Assembly (NCBI GenBank): GCA_018820005.1
Contig: JAHJOS010000515.1
Location: 1-13,187 of the forward strand
DNA: 13,187 nucleotides
Reading direction: 5' to 3'
Source of the DNA: Alphaproteobacteria bacterium
GTDB lineage: Bacteria; Pseudomonadota; Alphaproteobacteria; Rhizobiales; Devosiaceae
Both the position numbers and the translations under genes were made by a program. Positions 7,690 to 13,187 of the stretch are shown one piece after another. Numbering within the stretch: position 1 is the stretch's first letter; the number at the start of each line of letters is the position of its first letter. The notes beneath the pieces were generated by a model. The model saw nothing but the letters and a program-made list of their open reading frames with translations, searched no databases and was not told where the DNA came from.

Positions 7690-7702
7690 AATCATTGACT
7701 TA
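7690..7702. promoter_or_regulatory. Possible IHF site upstream of the flgE promoter
   Basis: AATCATTGACTTA matches the IHF consensus WATCAANNNNTTR with one mismatch. It lies in an AT-richer patch between the sigma-54 element (7657-7672) and the GC-rich dyads (7713-7776). That is where a DNA-bending site is needed to bring a distant activator to sigma-54 polymerase. The consensus is loose, so support comes mainly from position. Confidence 0.45.
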
Positions 7703-7712
7703 TTGTCGTTCC

Positions 7713-7776
7713 ATTGCCCGACAAGGCAGTGCCGGGCGGCAATAGAGTCCGACCGAGCGGCAGAATTTGCCGCCCG
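7713..7776. promoter_or_regulatory. GC-rich dyads, candidate enhancer for the sigma-54 activator
   Basis: A perfect 10-bp inverted repeat joins CGGGCGGCAA (7733-7742) to TTGCCGCCCG (7767-7776). Nested within it is a second dyad, GCGGCA-GAATT-TGCCGC (7757-7773). ATTGCC (7713-7718) and GGCAAT (7738-7743) form a third pair. All are variants of the half-site GCGGCAA. The block is about 66-130 bases upstream of the predicted flgE start, the usual distance for an enhancer-binding protein such as FlbD. It is also 57-120 bases upstream of the divergent ATPase gene, so it could affect both. The protein bound is not known from sequence. Confidence 0.5.
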
Positions 7777-7832
7777 CTTGTGATCGCTTCGGCCATGCAG
7801 TAATGGGAAAGGCCTGAGCTTCGGGGCCAATT

Positions 7833-8699
7833 ATGCTGTTCAAGTCTGCCGATGAGTTCGTCCAGTCGCCACGCCGCGCGGTAACCGTTTTCGGCATGGC
7901 CGGCGTCGGCAAGACGCGACTGTCAGCGATGCTGCGCGCGTCGAACTGGTTTCATTATTCCGCCGACTACCGTATCGGCACCCGCTACATGGGCGAGGCC
8001 ATCGTTGACAATTTCAAGCGCGAGGCCATGAAGGTTCCCTTCCTTGCCGGCCTGTTGCGCTCGGATTCAATCTACATTTCCTCGAACCTGACCTTCGACA
8101 ACCTTGATCCGCTCTCAAGCTATCTGGGCACACCGGGCGATCCCGACCGGGGCGGCTTGCCACTGGTGGAATACCAGCGCCGCCAAGAGCAGCACCGGAT
8201 CGCCGAAATCGCCGCCCTGCAGGACGTGCCGCACTTCATCGAGCGCGCCAAAGCCCTCTATGGCTACCAGGATTTCATCGCCGATACCGGCGGCTCGCTC
8301 ATCGAAGTCATCGACCCCACCGATCCCAATGATCCGGTGATCTCGACCTTGGCGGGCGCCACGACGATGCTTTACATCCGCGGCACCGGCAAGGACGCCG
8401 CCGAACTCGTGCGGCGCTTCAAACAGAGCCCCAAGCCGATGTACTACCAGCCGCAGTTCCTCATCGAGAAATGGGCCGAGTACAAGCTGATCAACGGCAT
8501 CCAGCAGGATTGCGAGGTCGATCCCGCAGGCTTTGGCGCCTGGGGCTTTGAAGCGCTGCTGCACGACCGCCTGCCCCGCTACCAGGCTCTGGCCGACAAT
8601 TTCGGCTATACCGTTGAGGCCTCGGACCTGGCCATGGTACGCGACGGCGACGAATTCATCGATCTGATGGCCGCTGCGATCAACCAGCGAATGCGTTAG
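7833..8699 (+). CDS. Uncharacterised P-loop ATPase
   Basis: 288 residues. Visible features: a clear Walker A motif near the N-terminus (residues 21-28, GMAGVGKT) following a strand (RRAVTVF), then SADYRIGTRYM, which recalls small P-loop kinase-like proteins. A hydrophobic strand FIADTGGSLIEVID at about 148-161 could carry the Walker B aspartate. A further strand TTMLYIRGTGKDAAELVRRF follows at about 177-196. There is no signal peptide or membrane segment, so it is cytoplasmic. I recall similar proteins annotated only as 'ATPase' in Hyphomicrobiales and cannot name a function or substrate. The ATG is preceded by GGGG about 8 bases upstream. It is divergent from flgE and stands 65 bases before metA in the same direction. 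Co-transcription with metA is possible, but a hairpin lies between them. Confidence 0.8.
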   Translation: MLFKSADEFVQSPRRAVTVFGMAGVGKTRLSAMLRASNWFHYSADYRIGTRYMGEAIVDNFKREAMKVPFLAGLLRSDSIYISSNLTFDNLDPLSSYLGTPGDPDRGGLPLVEYQRRQEQHRIAEIAALQDVPHFIERAKALYGYQDFIADTGGSLIEVIDPTDPNDPVISTLAGATTMLYIRGTGKDAAELVRRFKQSPKPMYYQPQFLIEKWAEYKLINGIQQDCEVDPAGFGAWGFEALLHDRLPRYQALADNFGYTVEASDLAMVRDGDEFIDLMAAAINQRMR

Positions 8700-8722
8700 C
8701 GCGATCTCCCCGGGAGACGCGC
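8699..8722 (+). other. Hairpin in the ATPase-metA gap
   Basis: GCGCG (8699-8703), a bulged A, then TCTC (8705-8708) pair with GAGA (8714-8717) and CGCGC (8718-8722). The stem starts at the last base of the ATPase stop codon. A T5 run occurs only at 8734-8738, 12 bases later, too far for a standard intrinsic terminator. It may be a weak terminator, or a structure in the metA leader. It does not resemble the SAM-II riboswitch often found before metA in alphaproteobacteria. Confidence 0.4.
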
Positions 8723-8753
8723 AGCTTGAATCGCTTTTTGATCATTGCCACCT

Positions 8754-8759
8754 AAGAGG
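8754..8759 (+). promoter_or_regulatory. Ribosome binding site of metA
   Basis: AAGAGG with 5-base spacing to the ATG at 8765; it supports this start for metA. Confidence 0.65.
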
Positions 8760-8764
8760 CTGTT

Positions 8765-9679
8765 ATGCCCATCAGAATTCCCGACAATCTACCTGCTCGC
8801 AAGACCCTCGAAGACGAGGGCGTCAATGTCATGGATTCAACGCGCGCCGCGCGCCAGGATATTCGCCCGCTCGAGATCGGGCTGCTCAACCTGATGCCCA
8901 ACAAGGAGCGTACCGAGACCCAGTTTGCCCGCCTGATTGGCTCTACCCCGCTGCAGGTTGATCTCACACTGGTACGCGTCACCGAGCATCAGTCCAAAAA
9001 CACCTCAGAGGACTACCTCAGGAGCTTCTATAGCACCTGGGAAGAGGTTCGCGGTCGCAAGTTCGACGGCTTCATCATCACCGGCGCCCCCATAGCCCAC
9101 ATTCCCTTTGAGGAGGTGCGCTACTGGCCCGAGATGGTCGAGATCATGGATTGGACACAGACCAATGTGCACCACTCCATGTTCATCTGCTGGGGCGCGC
9201 AGGCCGCCTTGCATCATTTCCACGGCACCAGCCGCTACCGGATGCCGACAAAGGCCTTCGGGGTGTTCCGCCACGACGTGGTCAATCCACGATCGCCGTT
9301 CCTGCGCGGCTTTTCCGACCGGCCGATGATCCCGGTTTCGCGCTATAACGACATCGACCGCACGACGCTGGGACCTGACCTTGAGGTGCTGATCGACAAT
9401 CAGGACATCGGCGTTTCCATGCTCGGCGATGCACGTCACCGGGCCGTGCATTTCCTCAACCACCTCGAATATGACAACCGCTCGCTGGCCGACGAGTACG
9501 AGAGGGACATCAGGGCTGGCCTCGATACCCCTCAGCCGGCAAACCTGTTCCCCAACGGGGATGCGACCGCAGTCCCGGAAAACCGCTGGCGCAGCCACGC
9601 CCATCTGCTGTTCCAGAACTGGATCAATGAAATCTACCAGACCACGCCCTATGACATGGGCGAGATCGGCAATAGCTAG
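8765..9679 (+). CDS. metA: Homoserine O-acyltransferase (MetA/MetAA)
   Basis: 304 residues, the normal length. MetA transfers an acyl group from acyl-CoA to the hydroxyl of L-homoserine, the first committed step of methionine synthesis, in the cytoplasm. The numbering falls on the standard scheme: Cys142 in FICWGAQAALHHFHG is the catalytic nucleophile, and Lys47 (NLMPNKERTETQF) matches the acyl-stabilising lysine. His233 and Glu235 in NHLEYD correspond to His235 and Glu237 of E. coli. Arg247 (EYERDI) corresponds to the substrate-binding arginine. RWRSHAHLLFQNW near the end is conserved. Residue 111, reported to set acetyl-CoA (Glu) against succinyl-CoA (Gly) use, is Ala here (GAPIAHIPFEE), so the acyl donor cannot be assigned from that rule. 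The gene may be co-transcribed with the ATPase upstream; a hairpin follows the stop. Confidence 0.96.
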   Translation: MPIRIPDNLPARKTLEDEGVNVMDSTRAARQDIRPLEIGLLNLMPNKERTETQFARLIGSTPLQVDLTLVRVTEHQSKNTSEDYLRSFYSTWEEVRGRKFDGFIITGAPIAHIPFEEVRYWPEMVEIMDWTQTNVHHSMFICWGAQAALHHFHGTSRYRMPTKAFGVFRHDVVNPRSPFLRGFSDRPMIPVSRYNDIDRTTLGPDLEVLIDNQDIGVSMLGDARHRAVHFLNHLEYDNRSLADEYERDIRAGLDTPQPANLFPNGDATAVPENRWRSHAHLLFQNWINEIYQTTPYDMGEIGNS

Positions 9680-9688
9680 AATTTGTTG

Positions 9689-9715
9689 ATGGGCTCCGCC
9701 AACCGCGGGGCCCAT
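9689..9715 (+). terminator. Hairpin after metA
   Basis: ATGGGCTCCG (9689-9698) pairs with CGGGGCCCAT (9706-9715): 10 bp with one G-T wobble and a 7-base loop, beginning 10 bases after the metA stop. No T-tract follows (TGCACGTG), so it would be an inefficient intrinsic terminator or a 3' end stabiliser. Confidence 0.45.
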
Positions 9716-9766
9716 TGCACGTGCCGCACAAATCCCTATCTTTCGGTTGGATTGTGAGACCAGCGC

Positions 9767-11218
9767 GTGCCCCAACCTCCTACGACCATCGTCGACGAAC
9801 TGGGCATCGCCCTATCCAACATGGCAGATGCCGCCACCGGTGCCTTCACACCAACGCTGCGCCTGGGCGTTACAGGCCTTAGCCGGGCCGGCAAGACCAT
9901 CTTCATCACGGCCCTGGTGCACAATCTGCTGACCGGCGGACGCATGCCCGGCTTTGCGCCGCTCGCCGAAGGCCGCTTCATCGGCGCCCGCCTGGCAGAA
10001 TATCCCGACGCAACCATCCCCCGCTTCGCCTATGAGCAGCATCTTGAGACCCTTACCGGCAAGCAGCCGGCCTGGCCCGAGGGCACGCGCCGCATATCGC
10101 AGTTGCGTATCGTGCTGAAGTATCAGTCCAGGCACTGGTACAATGGCTTGCGCGGTCCCTCCACGCTCAACCTCGACATCGTCGACTATCCCGGCGAATG
10201 GCTGCTGGATTTGCCCCTGCTCGGGCTGAGCTTTGCCGAATGGAGTGCCGAAGCACTCGAACGTGCCAGACGCCCAAGCTCGATCAAAGAGGCAGGACCT
10301 GTCCTGGCCTTGCTCGACAGCATCGACCCGCTCAAGCCAGCCAACGACCCCGACGCCGAGCGACTGGCCACCGCCTTCACCGACTATCTCAGACGCAGCC
10401 GCGAGGACGGCGCCCTGTCCACCCTGCCACCGGGTCGCTTTCTGCTGCCGGGCGACCTCGAGGGCTCACCGGCGTTGACATTCGCGCCCCTGCCTCCGGC
10501 TATGCACAGCATGCGCAGCGACAGCCTCTATGCCATGCTGGCGGGGCGCTTTGAGGCCTATAAGGCGCAGGTGGTTCGCCCATTCTTTCGCGATCACTTC
10601 GCCCGTCTCGACCGTCAGGTCGTGCTGGTTGACACCCTGCGTGCTCTCAACGCCGGCCCAGCGGCCGTTGCTGATCTGGAAACTGCACTGACCGCCGTGC
10701 TCGCCTGCTTCCGCCAGGGCGAAGCCAATCCACTCCTGCGCCCCTTCGCGCGCCGCATCGACCGCATCCTGTTTGCCGCCACCAAGGCCGACCACGTCCA
10801 TCACACCAGCCATGACCGGCTTGGCGCCATTCTCAACCGGCTAGTCTCCAGCGCCAGCAAGCGCGCGCGCTTCTCCGGTGCCGATACACGCTCTCTCGCC
10901 ATCGCCGGCCTGCGCGCAACGCGTGAAGGTACCATCTCCGACGCAGGCCAGACGCTCCCCACCCTGATCGGGACGCCGATAGCCGGGGAGGCCATGGATG
11001 GCACAACCTATGACGGGATTACCGAAATCGCGTTGTTTCCCGGGGACTTGCCTGAACGCCCCGATTCGCTTTTTGAAGATGGCACGCCGGTGTCGCTCAA
11101 CTTCCTCCGCTTCGCCCCTCCGCAACACCTGGAGCGCAATGCCAATGGCGATGTAGTGCTCCCGCACATTCGCTTCGATCGCGCCCTCGACTATCTGATC
11201 GGGGACTGGCTCGCATGA
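9767..11218 (+). CDS. ycjX: YcjX-family GTP-binding protein (DUF463)
   Basis: 483 residues, close to the E. coli YcjX length. YcjX is a predicted GTPase with a dynamin-like or Ras-like core, linked to envelope stress in enterobacteria; its exact role is unknown. Motifs: P-loop GLSRAGKT at residues 37-44, the G3-type DYPGEWLLDLPLL at 140-152 with the invariant DxxG, and a G4-like TKAD at 339-342 inside LFAATKADHV. PGRFLLPGDLEG at 222-233 and RQVVLVDTL at 283-291 are also family hallmarks. The C-terminus LPHIRFDRALDYLIGDWL matches the E. coli end. The GTG start is chosen because it gives a plausible N-terminus before the P-loop; the only upstream purine run is GTGAGA, so a later ATG (codon 19) cannot be excluded. 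The stop overlaps the ycjF start by 4 bases. Confidence 0.94.
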   Translation: MPQPPTTIVDELGIALSNMADAATGAFTPTLRLGVTGLSRAGKTIFITALVHNLLTGGRMPGFAPLAEGRFIGARLAEYPDATIPRFAYEQHLETLTGKQPAWPEGTRRISQLRIVLKYQSRHWYNGLRGPSTLNLDIVDYPGEWLLDLPLLGLSFAEWSAEALERARRPSSIKEAGPVLALLDSIDPLKPANDPDAERLATAFTDYLRRSREDGALSTLPPGRFLLPGDLEGSPALTFAPLPPAMHSMRSDSLYAMLAGRFEAYKAQVVRPFFRDHFARLDRQVVLVDTLRALNAGPAAVADLETALTAVLACFRQGEANPLLRPFARRIDRILFAATKADHVHHTSHDRLGAILNRLVSSASKRARFSGADTRSLAIAGLRATREGTISDAGQTLPTLIGTPIAGEAMDGTTYDGITEIALFPGDLPERPDSLFEDGTPVSLNFLRFAPPQHLERNANGDVVLPHIRFDRALDYLIGDWLA

Positions 11219-12228
11219 AACGCCCAATAGCCCGTCCCGTTGACGCCGCAGACCAGGACACCGCAAAAGCACGTGCACCACGAGCGTTCGCGCCGAGCGA
11301 CGTTCAGCTCAGCGAAGCTGTTTTTGATACTGCCGCCAGCGAAGGCCTTGTCGCACCGCCCCCGCGTCGAATGACTTGGTGGGGGCGCCTTTTGTGGACC
11401 ACTGGCAGCATCTTGGTATCGGCGGGGCTGGGACTGGCTGCAGACCGTTTGATCCGCGATCTATTCGCAGCCAACCCCTGGCTGGGCTGGCTTGGTCTAG
11501 GGGTGCTGGCGCTCTTCCTGCTGGCTGCCCTCGCCTTGGGCATCCGGGAGTTCTTCGCACTCCGCCGCCTACACGCACTCGATGCACTGCGGCGCGACGC
11601 TTCTCGCGCTGTTGCAGACAACGACCAGCAACTCGCCCATAACATCACCGATCACCTGACATCGATATACGCCAGCCGCCCGGACCTTGCCCGCGCGCGC
11701 CAGACGGTGACCGAGAATCTGCCGCATCTGTTCGATGGGCATGAGATTGTGGCGATGACGGAGCGCAGCCTGATGGCGCCTCTGGATGCACGTGCAAAGG
11801 CTCTGACGGCGGCATCCGCCCGCCGAGTGGCTTTGGTGACGGCTGTATCGCCGCGGGCACTCGTCGATATAGCCTTCGTAATTTACGAGAGCGTTCGTCT
11901 GGCGGGCGCCATTGCAGCGCTATACGGAGCCCGTCCAGGCTTCTTTGGCTTTTGGCGGCTGACCGGTGCGGTGTTGACTCATCTGGCCGTCACAGGCGGC
12001 CTGGTGCTGACTGACGGCATCGTCGAGCAACTCGTCGGCCAGGGTCTGGCCGCCAAGCTCTCAGCGCGACTGGGCGAAGGCGTGGTGAATGGCCTGATGA
12101 CGGTGCGGGTCGGCATCGCCGCCATGCGCGTCGTTCGCCCCCTGCCCTTTGAGACACAACCGCAACCGGTCGTACGCGACTTCATCCCAGAATTGACCCG
12201 TCTGGCCACCGACCCAACGAAGCCGTGA
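11215..12228 (+). CDS. ycjF: YcjF-like membrane protein (TIGR01620/DUF697)
   Basis: 337 residues, similar to E. coli YcjF. This is an inner-membrane protein that pairs genetically with YcjX; its biochemical role is unknown. The first 50 residues are polar and probably cytoplasmic. Two transmembrane segments follow at about 59-79 (LLWTTGSILVSAGLGLAADRL) and 88-110. The soluble C-terminal part has hydrophobic helices at about 205-237 (SPRALVDIAFVIYESVRLAGAIAALYG) and 248-270, corresponding to the DUF697 region. FFALRRLHALDALRRDA after the second segment also fits the family. The start overlaps the ycjX stop as ATGA, so translation is coupled and both proteins are probably made together, the GTPase being brought to this membrane partner. 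The stop codon directly abuts the stop codon of the convergent EAL gene. Confidence 0.9.
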   Translation: MKRPIARPVDAADQDTAKARAPRAFAPSDVQLSEAVFDTAASEGLVAPPPRRMTWWGRLLWTTGSILVSAGLGLAADRLIRDLFAANPWLGWLGLGVLALFLLAALALGIREFFALRRLHALDALRRDASRAVADNDQQLAHNITDHLTSIYASRPDLARARQTVTENLPHLFDGHEIVAMTERSLMAPLDARAKALTAASARRVALVTAVSPRALVDIAFVIYESVRLAGAIAALYGARPGFFGFWRLTGAVLTHLAVTGGLVLTDGIVEQLVGQGLAAKLSARLGEGVVNGLMTVRVGIAAMRVVRPLPFETQPQPVVRDFIPELTRLATDPTKP

Positions 12229-12993
12229 TCAGGCAGCGTGCAGCATTTCGCCGACTGCCTGGAAGGTCTCGACCTGCGGGCGCGCAAAATAATAGCCCTG
12301 GAACAGCTTGATCCCCATGGCCTTGATGGTCTCGTATTCGGCAGCCGTCTCGACACCCTCTGCGAGCAGGGTAATATCGAGCTCGCCCGCGATCACGGCG
12401 AGCCCTTTGAGGATGGCCTGCTTGACGTTAGAGCCCTCGATGCCCCGCAAGAGCTCCATATCGACCTTGATCAGATCGGTCTGGAACTGGGCGAGCAGCG
12501 ACAGACCGGCATAGCCCGCACCGAAATCGTCAAGCGCAGTGGTAAAGCCCATGCGGCGATACTCGGATACAATGTGGCTTACATGGGAAACCTCGGCCAT
12601 GCGCTCATTCTCGGTGAACTCGAACATCAAGCGGGTTGGATCGAACTGGGTGCGTTTGGCCGCATCGAGCGTTGCCCTTATGCAGGCCTTTGGCTCATAG
12701 ACCGCATTGGGCATGAAGTTGATGCTCAGCATCGCATCGCTATCGCCAATCAGCGCACCGGCCAGTTCGATGGCCTTGACCCGGCAAGCCTGATCAAAGG
12801 CGTAGCGGTTGGTGTCATTGACCTGGCTGAGGACCTGATAGGCGCTCTCCCCGCCAACCCCGCGAACGAGGGCTTCATAGCCCCAGATACTGCTGTCGGA
12901 CACATCCACGATTGGCTGAAAAGCCATGGTGAAAGGTGTGGAAAATTTGCTGGCGTCAGTATTGCGGCAGCCGTCGCAACCGGTAGAGGTCAT
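12229..12993 (-). CDS. Stand-alone EAL-domain c-di-GMP phosphodiesterase
   Basis: 254 residues from the ATG at 12993; an upstream GTG at 13023 would add 10 residues, but neither start has a good Shine-Dalgarno. EAL domains hydrolyse cyclic di-GMP to pGpG and generally favour motility over attachment. All metal and catalytic positions look intact (264-residue numbering): E50 in YEALVRG, N102 in SINFMPN, E135 in FEFTENE, D165-D166 in LDDFGAGYAGLSLL, K186 in IKVDME, E222 in AEGVET and Q242 in FQGYYF. It should therefore be active. The sequence resembles the EAL part of BLUF-EAL proteins, but no sensor domain is present; only a short N-terminal tail with a Cys-x-x-Cys pair (C16, C19) precedes the domain. 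No transmembrane segment. It is convergent with ycjF and has a ferredoxin gene upstream on the same strand. Confidence 0.93.
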   Translation of the reverse strand: MTSTGCDGCRNTDASKFSTPFTMAFQPIVDVSDSSIWGYEALVRGVGGESAYQVLSQVNDTNRYAFDQACRVKAIELAGALIGDSDAMLSINFMPNAVYEPKACIRATLDAAKRTQFDPTRLMFEFTENERMAEVSHVSHIVSEYRRMGFTTALDDFGAGYAGLSLLAQFQTDLIKVDMELLRGIEGSNVKQAILKGLAVIAGELDITLLAEGVETAAEYETIKAMGIKLFQGYYFARPQVETFQAVGEMLHAA

Positions 12994-13095
12994 AAAATAT
13001 CGATGCTCGACAATTGATTGCACAATGGGCGCCGACCATCAAAATAGCCGTCATCCCTTACAGAAGTGCAAAAAACCCCACGATCTATCGATGCA

Positions 13096-13187
13096 TCAGT
13101 CTTTAGCCGCGCTTGCCGCCAGCCTCACCTTCAGCCCATCAAGCGCGTCGTTCATCAGAATCTGACAGCTGAGCCGCGAGTTGGGAC
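13096..13187 (-). CDS. 2Fe-2S ferredoxin (adrenodoxin type), C-terminal end only
   Basis: Partial gene cut by the right edge. The minus strand from 13185 encodes 29 residues before a TGA at 13096-13098. It opens with PNSRLSCQILMNDALDGL. The pattern N-S-R-L-S-C-Q-I followed by D-A-L-D-G-L is the hallmark of the end of adrenodoxin/FdxB-type 2Fe-2S ferredoxins, and this Cys would be the fourth cluster ligand. Such ferredoxins pass electrons to cytochrome P450s or serve iron-sulfur cluster assembly. A separate 72-98 base gap divides it from the EAL gene. Evidence is limited to 29 residues, but the motif is quite specific. Confidence 0.8.
   Translation of the reverse strand, partial: PNSRLSCQILMNDALDGLKVRLAASAAKD

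Noticed and set aside
7695..7723. TTGACT as a -35 box for the plus-strand ATPase gene
   Set aside because: No acceptable -10 hexamer 16-18 bases downstream (CCGACA). A second candidate, TTGTGA-N17-TAATGG at 7778-7806, has too few consensus bases.
6615..7745. 376-codon open frame on the plus strand
   Set aside because: It lies antisense to flgE, is rich in Arg, His and Gln with no recognisable motif, and runs across the flgE promoter region. It is a by-product of GC-rich codon usage on the other strand.
9005..9775. 256-codon minus-strand open frame opposite metA
   Set aside because: The metA frame is unmistakable; the antisense frame has no family features and no ribosome site.
12238..13017. 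259-codon plus-strand open frame opposite the EAL gene
   Set aside because: The EAL frame has every catalytic motif; the opposite frame shows none and mirrors third-position GC bias.
13024..13095. Terminator for the ferredoxin gene or promoter for the EAL gene
   Set aside because: The minus strand has GGGGTTTTTT but no stable stem before it; a TTGCAC/TATTTT pair has a 19-base spacer. I see nothing firm here.
1..13187. A novel defence or mobile system in the window
   Set aside because: All genes belong to flagellar, methionine, YcjXF, c-di-GMP or ferredoxin families apart from one ATPase. There are no integrases, transposases, direct terminal repeats, CRISPR-like arrays or marked composition shift.

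Overview
The window looks like a chromosomal segment of a flagellated alphaproteobacterium, probably of the order Hyphomicrobiales (a Devosia-like organism would fit). This is inferred from the FlbT/FlaF pair, the long FlgE, FlgK and FlgL proteins, the YcjX-YcjF pair, an NHLEYD-type MetA and an adrenodoxin-type ferredoxin end. The DNA is GC-rich, with a strong G/C bias at third codon positions. No mobile element, CRISPR array, rRNA or tRNA is visible.

Left part (1-7604) is a late flagellar cluster. The 3' end of a large flagellin, then flbT and flaF (post-transcriptional flagellin regulator and flagellin assembly factor), run on the plus strand. They meet a minus-strand operon flgE-flgK-flgL (hook, then the two hook-filament junction proteins), whose transcription order follows assembly order. 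The two converging units share a very strong bidirectional terminator at 1934-1964. All four extracellular axial proteins carry enlarged central regions with similar beta-rich modules, and FlgL carries a diverged duplication.

The 228-base gap upstream of flgE (7605-7832) is the most informative non-coding stretch. On the minus strand it has a perfect-looking sigma-54 -24/-12 element, an IHF-like site upstream of that, and GC-rich dyads about 70-130 bases upstream of the expected start. This is the layout of an enhancer-activated, Caulobacter-style flagellar promoter.

Middle and right part (7833-13187) is housekeeping. It holds an uncharacterised P-loop ATPase and metA (homoserine O-acyltransferase, with alanine at the specificity position 111). 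These are followed by a ycjX-ycjF operon with a 4-base overlap, a convergent stand-alone EAL phosphodiesterase whose stop codon abuts that of ycjF, and the C-terminal end of a 2Fe-2S ferredoxin cut by the right edge.

I did not find a wholly new system. The best leads are the flgE control region, the duplicated module in FlgL, the unusual MetA specificity residue and the unstudied ATPase next to metA.
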